The notes under the pieces are model-generated. The model worked only from the letters and a program-made list of their open reading frames with translations, ran no database searches and was not told the DNA's origin. From Bowmanella denitrificans (GTDB lineage Bacteria; Pseudomonadota; Gammaproteobacteria; Enterobacterales; Alteromonadaceae): a DNA stretch of 64,000 bases. The stretch is from the NCBI RefSeq assembly GCF_002887595.1, contig NZ_PEBU01000017.1, positions 1 through 64,000 on the forward strand. Direction: 5' to 3'. A program made the position numbers and the translations under genes. Shown here in pieces: positions 17,050 through 25,695 of the stretch; positions within the stretch are counted from its first letter, which is position 1, and every line of letters starts with the position of its first letter.

Positions 17050-18723
17050 TTATCTGCCACAGGCAAGGATAACTTGCTGATATTGAGGCAAGGTTTCTGC
17101 CAGACGATTCTGCTCAGCCAGAATTTCAGCTAAATCTTCGTCACTGGTCAGGGGATTGGCCAGCACTACGCGAAATACATTGATAGCCTGTTGAGGATAG
17201 GCCTGGATCTCCAGCCTGGTTCTGGACACAAAGGAATGCCCGGATTCTCTTTGGTGTTTTTGAATGGCAACCGTTAATTCATCAAGTAGCGGGTTTATGC
17301 TGGCTGCCAGATCCGGACTGGCCTGTAGTTTGTCCTGCACAACCTGCGGTACTAAACGGTATGTCAGCAGGCACAGTACCGGTGCCGTTGTGAGCTGAAA
17401 ATTGCCATGTTTTTCAATCATATCTGCAAATCGCTGAGCTTTTTCCAGACTTTGGTCAATCAGCAGCTCGTAGCCACTGCGCCCAAGAATATGCAAGGAA
17501 GCGTACAGCATCATCGCCATACCATTTCGCGAGCCTTCCAGGCTGGTGGCTCCCAGGTCTTTTGAGCCATGGCGCAGAATATACTGGGCATGGTGGCGCA
17601 CCTGATTGCCTGCGTCAGGGTCTTTAAACAACACCATGCCCGCGCCCATGGGGACATACATTTGCTTATGGGCATCCAGGGTCACCGAATCGGCTCGTGC
17701 TATGCCTTTGAGCAGTTTGCCGTGACGCCGGGAAAAAAGCGTTGCACCGCCCCAGGCTGCATCTACATGTAAATGACAGCCCAGCTCTTCAGCCACATCG
17801 GCCAGTTCATCCAGGGGATCAATATGGCCGGTTTCGGTTGTGCCGGCGATAGCGGTAATTGCTAATACCTTGCCACCCTGTGCTTGTATGGCGATACCTT
17901 CTTTCAGGACCAGAGCCGGGTCCAGGGTCTGGTCAGGGCAGGGTAGGGCGATGAGGCTACTACGACCTAAGCCCAATACATCCACTGCCTTACCTAAGGA
18001 GTAGTGGCCTCGCCTGGAGGTGATGACGGATAAGCTGTTGTAGCCATATTCCTGCATTCCGGCCAGCAGGCCGTCCTGACTAATACCGCGAAATGTGCCC
18101 CTGGCTTTCAGCAGGCGATTGCGGGCAACCCAAAGTGCGGTGATATTGGCGATGGTGCCGCCGCTGCAAAAACTGCCAAGGCTATGGCCGGCGTTGTGCA
18201 GAAACTGCTGATAGAAGTCCGGCTCATGATTAAAGATTAAACGGTGAATCATGCCCAGCACCTGACGTTCCAAAGGGGTAAACGCCTTGGAGGTTTCAAT
18301 CTTCACCAAATTCTGATTCAGCCCGACCAACAACTTGGACAAGGTCAGGTGAAAATAAGGCAGGGCCGAGGTCATATGGCCGATAAAACGCGGTGAATAG
18401 GTGTTTACCGAATGTGCTACCAGTTTATCCAGCAGTTGCTGGGCATGTTCAGATACAAACTGCGGTTGCTCGGGCAGGAGCGACTCACTGAAGTCCTGCT
18501 CAATATCTTCCAGTGAGCGGGGGCTGGCGACTACATGACGGGATAAAAAATCGGCAAGATTGTCGGACAGGTGCTGTTCAATTTGCGCCAGCTTTGAGTC
18601 CTGGCCTTCCGGCTTGGTAAATACGCGATACAGATGAGCCAGACTGGCTTGGGCATTTGTCACTGACATTCTCAATTGAACCGTCCGGTGGCGGACTTTA
18701 CCTCTTTTCCGCTGCTTCGTCAC
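17050..18723 (-). CDS. panP: PLP-dependent aspartate 1-decarboxylase PanP
   Basis: 557 residues from a GTG with AGGAAG 8 nt upstream; an internal ATG at 18669 would give 539 residues and an N-terminus closer to known PanP proteins, so the start is uncertain. A group II decarboxylase: the PLP lysine lies in SVTLDAHKQMYVP, the PLP phosphate site is around SGGTIANITALW, and HVDAAWGGA holds the PLP-binding Asp. The stretch PRFIGHMTSALPYFHLTLSKLL is characteristic of the PanP/glutamate-decarboxylase-like group. PanP makes beta-alanine from aspartate in Vibrio, Shewanella and relatives that have panB and panC but lack panD. The position beside panBC supports this. Confidence 0.85.
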   Translation of the reverse strand: MTKQRKRGKVRHRTVQLRMSVTNAQASLAHLYRVFTKPEGQDSKLAQIEQHLSDNLADFLSRHVVASPRSLEDIEQDFSESLLPEQPQFVSEHAQQLLDKLVAHSVNTYSPRFIGHMTSALPYFHLTLSKLLVGLNQNLVKIETSKAFTPLERQVLGMIHRLIFNHEPDFYQQFLHNAGHSLGSFCSGGTIANITALWVARNRLLKARGTFRGISQDGLLAGMQEYGYNSLSVITSRRGHYSLGKAVDVLGLGRSSLIALPCPDQTLDPALVLKEGIAIQAQGGKVLAITAIAGTTETGHIDPLDELADVAEELGCHLHVDAAWGGATLFSRRHGKLLKGIARADSVTLDAHKQMYVPMGAGMVLFKDPDAGNQVRHHAQYILRHGSKDLGATSLEGSRNGMAMMLYASLHILGRSGYELLIDQSLEKAQRFADMIEKHGNFQLTTAPVLCLLTYRLVPQVVQDKLQASPDLAASINPLLDELTVAIQKHQRESGHSFVSRTRLEIQAYPQQAINVFRVVLANPLTSDEDLAEILAEQNRLAETLPQYQQVILACGR

Positions 18724-18810
18724 CCGCCAGACTTCCTGTGTATGATAAATCGGTTACAACCTAAGCGGTCACTGCTATATTCAGACAAGCGCACTGAGAA
18801 GAACAATTGC

Positions 18811-19524
18811 ATGCGAATTAAAGAGATAGCCGGATTATTTGATATTGAGCGCATCGTGCCGTATTTCCAGCCCATTATGGACTTACAGCACCATGCGGTG
18901 TGGAGTTACGAATGCCTGGCAAGGTTGGTCACCGATGATGAGCGCACCTTCCTACCCAGCGAATTCCTGTATCTGGTGGAGCGGCACCAGTGTTTTGGGG
19001 AACTGAGCCAGCGTATTTTTTATCGCTGCGCCAGCTACTTTCGTAACAACAATATGGCATTTAGTATCAACATCAGTCAGCAGGACATTATCGAACCGGG
19101 TTTTGCCAAGTTTCTGGCTGAATTTCTGGATGATTATCCGGATCCCAGCCGTGTAACTCTGGAGTTGATGGCCTCTACGGCCTTTGATTTCCGCGATGAC
19201 TTTTTGTCTTTTCTGGCGATTTGCAAAACCTTGAATGTACGTTTATTTGTCGACCATTTCGGGGCTATATCCAGCAATATCACCAGTATTCTCGATTTGC
19301 CCATTGATGGGGTCAAAGTGGATGGTGCCCTTATCAAGCAGATGGTTAAGCATCAGGAAGCAATGGATTTCGTTGGCTACCTGAATGAATTGGCTGAGCA
19401 GCGGGGTGTTGCAGTGATTGCCGAGCATATTGAGGACAAAACCGCCCTGGAAGCGGTACAAGGGCTGGGCATTCGTTATGGGCAGGGTTTTTATTTCAGC
19501 CGTCCTCAGGCATACCTGAACTGA
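18811..19524 (+). CDS. EAL-domain protein, probably catalytically degenerate
   Basis: 237 residues consisting of one EAL domain with no sensor or GGDEF part. The ATG at 18811 starts directly at the domain; an upstream frame overlapping panP is not homologous. The signature is ECL rather than EAL, and the metal-binding DDFG becomes DHFG with the following loop altered (HFGAISS). NISQ, LELM, VKVDG, AEHIE and QGF positions are otherwise recognisable. Loss of the second Asp and of the loop-6 sequence suggests weak or no cyclic-di-GMP phosphodiesterase activity; it may bind c-di-GMP or protein partners instead. That is inference. Confidence 0.8.
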   Translation: MRIKEIAGLFDIERIVPYFQPIMDLQHHAVWSYECLARLVTDDERTFLPSEFLYLVERHQCFGELSQRIFYRCASYFRNNNMAFSINISQQDIIEPGFAKFLAEFLDDYPDPSRVTLELMASTAFDFRDDFLSFLAICKTLNVRLFVDHFGAISSNITSILDLPIDGVKVDGALIKQMVKHQEAMDFVGYLNELAEQRGVAVIAEHIEDKTALEAVQGLGIRYGQGFYFSRPQAYLN

Positions 19525-19579
19525 GCACTTTAGTTGACAGATGTAAATAAAATGTAGCAGTTAATCAAGCGGCCTCTGG

Positions 19580-19609
19580 TTGACCAATTTGGTTAGGTTA
19601 AGGTACTTA
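19580..19609 (+). promoter_or_regulatory. Possible sigma-70 promoter for the deiodinase-like gene
   Basis: TTGACC (19580-19585) and TACTTA (19604-19609) are separated by 18 bp, 38 bp before the ATG at 19647. Reasonable match to sigma-70 elements but found by eye only. Confidence 0.35.
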
Positions 19610-19646
19610 TTCGTTGCAGCGAATCAAATAAAAAAGGACGTGCCCC

Positions 19647-20324
19647 ATGCAAGACCATGCCTGTGTTCCCCTTAGCGATTACCAGGAATTTTCTCCTGAA
19701 GAAATGCTCAATCGGGCTAAAACATTTTATGCCAGTTGCCAACGCCGCCATACCATCCGCTCATTTTCTGATCGGCCTGTCAGCCGGGAGTTGATTGAAA
19801 CCTGTATCCGTGCTGCAGGTACCGCGCCAAGCGGGGCCAATCACCAGCCCTGGCACTTCGTTGCCATTCAGGACCCGGATGTAAAGCGGCAAATTCGCGA
19901 ACAGGCCGAAGCCCTGGAAAGTTCTTTCTACGCTGGGCGGGCTGGTGAGGAATGGCTGGGCGCGTTAAAGCCCCTGGGTACCGATGCGCATAAACCCTAT
20001 CTTGAAAATGCCCCCTGGTTGATCGCCATTTTCAGTCAGAAGCGCGGCGGCATTCATGCCGAAGATAATCAGCAGAATTACTATGTGCATGAATCCGTAG
20101 GCCTGGCCACCGGCTTTTTGATTCAGGCCCTGCACCAGGCAGGTTTGGTTACCCTGACGCATACCCCCAAACCCATGAGCTTCCTGACCGAAGTCTGTCA
20201 ACGCGATGCAGATAATGAACGACCCTATATGTTGTTAATTGCCGGTTATCCCGCCCAAGACGCCACTGTGCCCGAACACGCGCTGGTGAAAAAATCTTTG
20301 GATGAGATTGCGACCTTTATTTAG
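19647..20324 (+). CDS. Iodotyrosine-deiodinase-like flavoprotein (nitroreductase superfamily)
   Basis: 225 residues, start preceded by AAAAAGGA. FMN-binding features RRHTIRSF (33-40), GTAPSGANHQPWHFV (58-72) and TLTHTPKPM are those of the IYD branch of the nitroreductases. The three residues that grip the iodotyrosine zwitterion in the human enzyme (Glu157, Tyr161, Lys182) correspond to Glu91, Tyr95 and Lys116 here with identical spacing. Bacterial homologues can reductively dehalogenate halotyrosines using reduced FMN. The true substrate is unknown; general nitroreductase activity is an alternative. The next gene starts 11 bp later. Confidence 0.82.
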   Translation: MQDHACVPLSDYQEFSPEEMLNRAKTFYASCQRRHTIRSFSDRPVSRELIETCIRAAGTAPSGANHQPWHFVAIQDPDVKRQIREQAEALESSFYAGRAGEEWLGALKPLGTDAHKPYLENAPWLIAIFSQKRGGIHAEDNQQNYYVHESVGLATGFLIQALHQAGLVTLTHTPKPMSFLTEVCQRDADNERPYMLLIAGYPAQDATVPEHALVKKSLDEIATFI

Positions 20325-20335
20325 TGGAACCTGCG

Positions 20336-20803
20336 ATGTCCATCAGTATCCGACAAGTCAGCAAAGATTCCTTATCTGAGGTGTTAGGGCTATATGCTCA
20401 GCCTGACTTTGACAAGGACGTACTGAGCCTGGAACAGGCGCAGCAACTCTTTGAGCGGATGGCCAGTTATCCTGACTATAAACTCTACCTGGCCCGCCAG
20501 GCCGAACAAGCGGTGGGGACATTCGCGCTGTTAATTGTGGATAATCTGGGGCATCAGGGCGCTAAGTCAGCCATTATTGAAGATGTGGTTGTGGCCGATT
20601 CACATCGGGGCCAGGGCGTTGGCCGGGTGATGATGCAATACGCATTAGAGCTTTGCCGCGAAAAAGGCTGTTATAAGGCCATGCTTTCATCCAGTCTGCG
20701 CCGTGAAAAGGCGCACGAGTTCTACAAAAACCTTGGTTTTGTACAGCATGGTTACAGTTTTTTGATTGATCTTGTAAGCCCCCCATCTTTGCCATCTGAG
20801 TAA
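20336..20803 (+). CDS. GNAT family N-acetyltransferase
   Basis: 155 residues from the ATG at 20336; a GTG 12 bases upstream is less likely. It has a full GNAT fold: beta strands around GTFALLIVDNLG, the acetyl-CoA site IEDVVVADSHRGQGVGRVMMQYALE (motif A, R-G-x-G-V/I-G), and a C-terminal HEFYKNLGFVQHGYSF. Acetyl acceptor unknown; the closest general resemblance is to small aminoalkylphosphonate or amino-acid acetyltransferases. Placed 11 bp after the deiodinase-like gene, so probably cotranscribed. Confidence 0.85.
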   Translation: MSISIRQVSKDSLSEVLGLYAQPDFDKDVLSLEQAQQLFERMASYPDYKLYLARQAEQAVGTFALLIVDNLGHQGAKSAIIEDVVVADSHRGQGVGRVMMQYALELCREKGCYKAMLSSSLRREKAHEFYKNLGFVQHGYSFLIDLVSPPSLPSE

Positions 20804-21020
20804 TTCTATGTCTCGCTAAGGCAACAGGTCCGTTGATATGTCTTAGCGAGCCTTGCCCCGCTGCCTTAGCGTCTCAGCGTAAGCGCATTTCTGTTAACTG
20901 AAATTTCAGTATTTCTGCTAGTCTGCGGCCGCTTATCTACGCATTGCGCGTTTGAGCTGCCTTGCTATCCGGTCTAACAAGAAATACCTGCCTTAAGTTG
21001 TTTAATGTAAAAATAGCGCA
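20804..21020. other. Non-coding region with dyad repeats
   Basis: No gene between the acetyltransferase and the TonB receptor gene. CTCGCTAAG (20812-20820) and CTTAGCGAG (20842-20850) form a 9-bp inverted repeat with a 21-nt loop, possibly a weak terminator for the upstream gene though no T-run follows. A related CCTTAGCG unit recurs about 20 bp further on. The rest is unremarkable up to the promoter at 21038. Confidence 0.5.
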
Positions 21021-21037
21021 GCTAAAATGTTAAAAAA

Positions 21038-21070
21038 GGCTGTACAAATATCTTGCTGTGTGACTAAAGT
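21038..21070 (+). promoter_or_regulatory. Predicted GntR-regulated promoter of the TonB-dgcN operon
   Basis: GGCTGTACAA (21038-21047) overlaps a -35 (TGTACA) and is followed by an 18-bp spacer and TAAAGT (21065-21070). The same arrangement with the same spacing occurs at 27761-27793. An A/T-rich stretch (TTAAAAAA) precedes the box, as at the other sites. The leader to the ATG at 21168 would be about 90 nt. Confidence 0.6.
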
Positions 21071-21167
21071 GTATACAGAAGCAGGGTTAAGCCGGTCAGA
21101 TTTGCCGAACCAACCCCAGAAATAAGAAATAAAACATTTATAAAACAACAGGTTGTTGAGGTGGAAG

Positions 21168-23426
21168 ATGAACGGAAACAAACCGGGAACTAAATACTCA
21201 CTTATCTTGGCAGGCTTAGCGACGGCAGGCTGGCCACTGACATCCCTGGCGGATGTTGCGCAGGATCTGGAAGTCAGTGCGGCCAATGAGGCGGTAGAGA
21301 AAATCACCGTGACGTCTTCAAGACGGGTGCAGAGTATTCAGGATGTACCGGCTGCGGTTAGCGCCGTTAACCCCGATGAGTTTGTGAAAAGCGGTCTGAC
21401 CTCAATCAGTGATGTCATCGGCTATACCCCTGGCTATCAGGTGATCAGCGAAGGCGGTCAGCGAGGGCGGGGTTCAATTACTGCCCGTGGTGTCAGTCAG
21501 TTGGGAGGAACCGCGGTAACGGCGATTTACATTGATGATGTACCACTGACCAGTAACAGCAGTTTCGCCAAAGGTAACAGCTTGTTTTTCGATGGTTTGT
21601 TAGGTGACGTGGAAAGGGTGGAACTGATTAAAGGGCCGCAGGGAACCTTATTTGGTGCCACAGCTATCAGCGGTGCCATCCGTTATATCAGCCGCGAGCC
21701 AGCCTTGTTTGACGCCAGGGGGGCGCTGACGGCAGATATGTCTGCTACTAAAGGCGGCGGCGTCAATAAACTGTATCGCGGCTTTTATAGTCTGCCACTG
21801 GTGGAAGACCGGCTGGGCATCACCCTGGCTGGTTTTTCCGCTGATGATGCCGGTTATGTGGATCAGGTAGATGCACTAACGGGTGACGTCATACGGGAGG
21901 ATGCCAACCATGGGGAAAACTATGGCTACAGTGCAGATATGCTGTTTGATGCCACTGATAAACTCAGCCTGCGTATCAAGGCATTAAAACAAAACTCGAG
22001 TTTTGGCATGGGCTCGGCGGTGAATATTGCCGGACTGGATAAACAGGAAATGTACGGCAAGCTGACCTCAAACCGTACCTTTGGTGATGAAAATACCTCT
22101 CAGCGCATGTTGTCGGGCAGCCTGGAATATGAAATGGATGGGGCGGTTGTCAATTTCACCAGTAGTTATGTGAAATACACCAGCGGCCTGGCGCAAGATG
22201 GTAAACCCTTGTATGCCCCCATTATCGAACAGTTGACTGGTATGACGCCGGGGAGTATCGATACTGTGCCGGTCACTGTGGATGTGGAGTCAAAAAAGAC
22301 CACGCATGAACTGCGGATCACCTCTACCGCACAAGGTAAACTGGAATGGATTGCGGGCTTATATCTGGCCGATGAATCCACCCAGAACCAACAAAAAATA
22401 CTGGCATTGCCAGCGGAAATCGTCGGCTTACTGGCGGCCTTCCCCAGTGATTACAAGGAAATGGCGGCCTTTGGTAACCTGACTTACTATCTGAGTGATG
22501 ACTTTGATCTGACCCTCGGCATGCGCTACGCCGATACCGAACTGGCTTTGAATTATCTGCGCGATGGGCTGCTGATTGGTGCCAGTGAAGACCTGACCCT
22601 GCCAACCGCGGAGGCAGATATTCAGACCTATCTGCTGACCGCCAGGTATCGCCCGCATAAAGATATGTCCCTGTATGCCAGAGTTGCCAGCGGCTATCGT
22701 CCTGCATCTGCCAATCTGTCGATTAATCACCCTGTAACCGGGCAATTGTTGTCGCAACCCACAGTGGATCAGGACAATTTATGGAGTTATGAAATCGGTG
22801 CCAAGGGAGATTGGGCCGATGGTCTGTTCAGCTATGACGCGGCCCTTTGGTATATCGATTGGCAGGATTTCCAGGCCTACGCCTCCTTTTTTGGTTTGCG
22901 TACCCAAGGCAATGCCCGAGGCGGGGTAACGGCCAGAGGCTTCGAAGGGGCGCTGACCATCAGCCCCAGTTCCAGCTTTACTATCAAAACGTCTATGGCC
23001 TACAGCAACAGTACTTTAAATGAAGACGAGCCCAGCTTGTTTGGTCTGGCCGGTGCGGATTTGCCCGGCGTGCCGCGCTGGAGCTTGTCGTCTATTGCCA
23101 GATATGAGTTTGATCTGTCCCGCGACACTTATGGCTGGGTAACGGCCGGGGTAAGGTATCGCGACAGCTTCCCTTCGGCGTTTAACAATGGCGACCCGAC
23201 TAACCCAACGATCAATCTGGACAGCGATGACACACTGTTGGTGGATATGAGCGTGGGAATGGCCTGGCAGGATTTGGTGCTGAACCTGTATGTGAATAAT
23301 CTGCTGGACGCCGATGACTATGCCAGCTTCAACGCCCAGATGATTCCCGGTACAGGCAATATGGATATCACCGGTACCCCTGTGGAGCCGCGCACTATAG
23401 GTCTGTCGGCCACGTATTCATTCTGA
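21168..23426 (+). CDS. TonB-dependent outer-membrane receptor of the D-Glu peptide locus
   Basis: 752 residues from the ATG at 21168, which follows a GAGGTGGA site. Signal peptide (LAGLATAGWPLTSLADVA), TonB box region (EKITVTSSRR), plug domain (DVPAAVSAV through VELIKGPQGTLFGATAISGAI) and a 22-strand barrel ending in a C-terminal Phe (ATYSF). It should move a substrate across the outer membrane with TonB energy. The opening sequence resembles the IROMP-type receptors used by Alteromonadales for varied organic nutrients; nothing indicates siderophore use. First gene of a unit with dgcN and an inner-membrane carrier and preceded by the shared promoter box, so the substrate is probably a D-glutamate-containing peptide (inference). 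Confidence 0.9.
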   Translation: MNGNKPGTKYSLILAGLATAGWPLTSLADVAQDLEVSAANEAVEKITVTSSRRVQSIQDVPAAVSAVNPDEFVKSGLTSISDVIGYTPGYQVISEGGQRGRGSITARGVSQLGGTAVTAIYIDDVPLTSNSSFAKGNSLFFDGLLGDVERVELIKGPQGTLFGATAISGAIRYISREPALFDARGALTADMSATKGGGVNKLYRGFYSLPLVEDRLGITLAGFSADDAGYVDQVDALTGDVIREDANHGENYGYSADMLFDATDKLSLRIKALKQNSSFGMGSAVNIAGLDKQEMYGKLTSNRTFGDENTSQRMLSGSLEYEMDGAVVNFTSSYVKYTSGLAQDGKPLYAPIIEQLTGMTPGSIDTVPVTVDVESKKTTHELRITSTAQGKLEWIAGLYLADESTQNQQKILALPAEIVGLLAAFPSDYKEMAAFGNLTYYLSDDFDLTLGMRYADTELALNYLRDGLLIGASEDLTLPTAEADIQTYLLTARYRPHKDMSLYARVASGYRPASANLSINHPVTGQLLSQPTVDQDNLWSYEIGAKGDWADGLFSYDAALWYIDWQDFQAYASFFGLRTQGNARGGVTARGFEGALTISPSSSFTIKTSMAYSNSTLNEDEPSLFGLAGADLPGVPRWSLSSIARYEFDLSRDTYGWVTAGVRYRDSFPSAFNNGDPTNPTINLDSDDTLLVDMSVGMAWQDLVLNLYVNNLLDADDYASFNAQMIPGTGNMDITGTPVEPRTIGLSATYSF

Positions 23427-23454
23427 TTTTGTATTTTCCGGGAGAGAGCAGGGT

Positions 23455-24501
23455 ATGAACCAAATAACCAATGTGCAGCTAAAAACCCCTTATCTGGTTT
23501 TTCTGGGGGATGTCACCGAAATGCTCTATGCCAAGACTGGTGCGGGTATAGTGCAATGGTGTCCAGAGGCCGTGGTGGGGCAAATTCGCCTGCCGGGCTG
23601 CAGTATCGATCTTGGCGTGCCCGAGCTCTGTATTCAGAATGCGGTGCTGGCCGGAGCGCGCAGTTTGATTATTGGTGTTGCCCCTATGGGCGGCGGTATC
23701 GGCGCTAATTGGAGCAAAGTACTGAATGAAGCAGCGGCCATGGGCATGGACATTGTCAGTGGTCTGCATACTGACCTGGCCGAAATCCCTGGGTTGGTAG
23801 AAACCGCCAGTGCCTCTGGTGCGGCCCTGATTAATGTGCGCCGGGCGCCACCACGCTTACCTATTGGCACAGGTGAAAAACGCACTGGTCTGAGATTACT
23901 GACGGTGGGCACAGACTGTGCGGTGGGAAAAAAATACTCCGCTCTGGCATTGGTTAAAGCGATGCGAGAGCAGGGCATGCAAGCCACATTCAGAGCTACA
24001 GGCCAAACCGGTATTATGATTGCCGGGAGCGGTATTCCGGTGGATTCGGTGGTGTCAGACTTTATCTGCGGTGCTGCTGAAGTGATCTCCCCCGCCAATC
24101 ACAAGGAACACTGGGATGTGATTGAAGGTCAGGGCTCTTTGTTTAATCCGTCCTATGCCGGTGTCAGTCTCGGTCTGCTGCATGGGTCACAGCCTGATGC
24201 CCTGGTAGTTTGCCACGACGCCACCCGCACACAAATCAGTACCTGTAAGCAATATGAGTTGCCATCTATCCGTGAATGTATCGCGCTTAATCTCCAGTGC
24301 GCGCGCCTGACCAACCCCAAGGTCCGCTGTGTAGGTATCTGTGTAAATACTTCCGGTCTGGCGCCGCATAAAAGAACGGCATATTTACAGGCATTGACAC
24401 AGGAAACGGGCCTGCCTTGTGTCGACCCACTGACCGATGGCTGCGCCTCCATAGTGGATGAGATTCAACGGGTTTGGCATGGTCAGGCCGAACTGGCATG
24501 A
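23455..24501 (+). CDS. dgcN: DUF1611 protein DgcN, D-glutamate N-acetyltransferase
   Basis: 348 residues of the DUF1611 family: an N-terminal Rossmann-like domain (about 10-140) and a C-terminal P-loop-like domain beginning with VGTDCAVGKKYSALAL (a Walker-A-like G-x4-GK), with conserved RATGQTGIMIAG, DFICGAAE and EGQGSLFNPSYAGVSLGLLHGSQPDA-type segments. In Pseudoalteromonas a member (DgcN) acetylates D-glutamate, and a racemase, DgcA, then converts N-acetyl-D-Glu to N-acetyl-L-Glu. A DgcA-type gene lies in the same locus at 31038, which supports the assignment. It starts 28 bp after the TonB receptor gene with GGGAGAGAG before the ATG. Confidence 0.78.
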   Translation: MNQITNVQLKTPYLVFLGDVTEMLYAKTGAGIVQWCPEAVVGQIRLPGCSIDLGVPELCIQNAVLAGARSLIIGVAPMGGGIGANWSKVLNEAAAMGMDIVSGLHTDLAEIPGLVETASASGAALINVRRAPPRLPIGTGEKRTGLRLLTVGTDCAVGKKYSALALVKAMREQGMQATFRATGQTGIMIAGSGIPVDSVVSDFICGAAEVISPANHKEHWDVIEGQGSLFNPSYAGVSLGLLHGSQPDALVVCHDATRTQISTCKQYELPSIRECIALNLQCARLTNPKVRCVGICVNTSGLAPHKRTAYLQALTQETGLPCVDPLTDGCASIVDEIQRVWHGQAELA

Positions 24502-24543
24502 TGCTGCTGAGGCAAGCCAGCCGGTGCAGTCAGGGAGGAAGTG

Positions 24544-25695
24544 ATGATTAATTCGGGCAGGATACGAAACCTATTGCAGTGCTATTTTTTGCCAGGATTG
24601 GTCTTTCAGTCGGTGATTGTGGGTGGCGGCTATGGTACCGGGCGGGAAATTGCCGAATTTTTTCTGGTGCATGGCCCGGTTAACGGGCTACTGGGCATGT
24701 TGGTAGCCAGCCTGTGTTGGAGCGTTGTGCTGGCTATTGCATTTGAGTTTTCCCGCCTCACCCACAGCCATGATTACCGGCGCTTCTTCAAACAACTGCT
24801 GGGGCCAGGTTGGGTACTGTTTGAGTTGATCTACTTGCTAATTGCCCTGTTGGTACTGGCCGTGCTTGGCTCTGCGGCAGCGCAGATGGTGACCGATCTA
24901 TTTGCTTGGCCGGGTATTTGGGGCACGCTGATATTGCTGGCCTGTATAGGCTTGCTGGCTTATCTGGGAACCCGGGTGATAGAGCGCGCGCTGACGTTCT
25001 GGTCGGTACTACTGTATCTGGTGTATGCCGGTTTTCTGCTTTGGGTTGTACATGATTTTGGCGGCGATATTGCGGCCTCTTTCAGCAGTGAACCAAACAC
25101 AAGTACCATCTGGTATTGGGACGGAGTGCGCTATGCAGCCTACAATCTTAATGCCCTGGCTGCCGTATTGTTTGTGACCCGCCATTTGCACAGTCGCCAA
25201 CAAGCTTTGGGGGCCGGTGCCCTGGCTGGGGTAATTGGTATAGTGCCGGGCATCTTTGTGTTTATAGCGATGCTGGCCCAGTATCCACACATTATCAGTG
25301 CGCCGGTGCCAGTCACAGCGCTTTTGCAGGGGCTGGGCGCCATATGGTTCTTTGTGGTGTTTCAGCTTATTTTGTTCGGCACTTTTGTGGAAACTGGCGC
25401 AGGAATTATTCATGCAATAAATGAACGGGTTGCTGGTGCTTTCCAGGAACGGCATAAAACCTTACCCAAAACTTACCGGTTGGCTATTGCCCTGGGATGC
25501 TTAAGCCTGGCCATGTTGCTGGCTGAACAGTTTGGCCTGGTAACGCTGATTGCCAAGGGCTACGGTATGCTGTCCTATGCCTACCTGGTGGTGGTTATCC
25601 TGCCCTTGCTGACCTTCGGACTGGTGCGTATTTTGCGCAGTTCCAAGGCCCGGAGCAAAGGCCAAAAGACTCAGACCAGCAGGTCCTGGGTATAG
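24544..25695 (+). CDS. COG3949/YkvI-like inner-membrane carrier
   Basis: 383 residues, about ten TM helices. Start at the ATG at 24544 behind GGGAGGAA; a GTG one codon upstream is possible. The opening PGLVFQSVIVGGGYGTGREIAEFF contains a glycine-rich broken first helix (GGGYGTGRE) like that of LeuT/APC-fold sodium or proton symporters. The substrate of this family is not established. As the third gene after a TonB receptor and DgcN, it is the natural candidate for bringing D-glutamate or a small D-Glu peptide into the cytoplasm. Its 3' end overlaps the convergent gntR by 25 bp. Confidence 0.7.
   Translation: MINSGRIRNLLQCYFLPGLVFQSVIVGGGYGTGREIAEFFLVHGPVNGLLGMLVASLCWSVVLAIAFEFSRLTHSHDYRRFFKQLLGPGWVLFELIYLLIALLVLAVLGSAAAQMVTDLFAWPGIWGTLILLACIGLLAYLGTRVIERALTFWSVLLYLVYAGFLLWVVHDFGGDIAASFSSEPNTSTIWYWDGVRYAAYNLNALAAVLFVTRHLHSRQQALGAGALAGVIGIVPGIFVFIAMLAQYPHIISAPVPVTALLQGLGAIWFFVVFQLILFGTFVETGAGIIHAINERVAGAFQERHKTLPKTYRLAIALGCLSLAMLLAEQFGLVTLIAKGYGMLSYAYLVVVILPLLTFGLVRILRSSKARSKGQKTQTSRSWV

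Noticed and set aside
18676-18810. N-terminal extension of the EAL protein overlapping panP
   Set aside because: Antisense to panP, no resemblance to a sensor domain; the ATG at 18811 starts at the domain.
21168-23426. Siderophore receptor
   Set aside because: No Fur-type palindrome seen upstream, no siderophore genes nearby, and the operon and promoter box link it to D-Glu catabolism.
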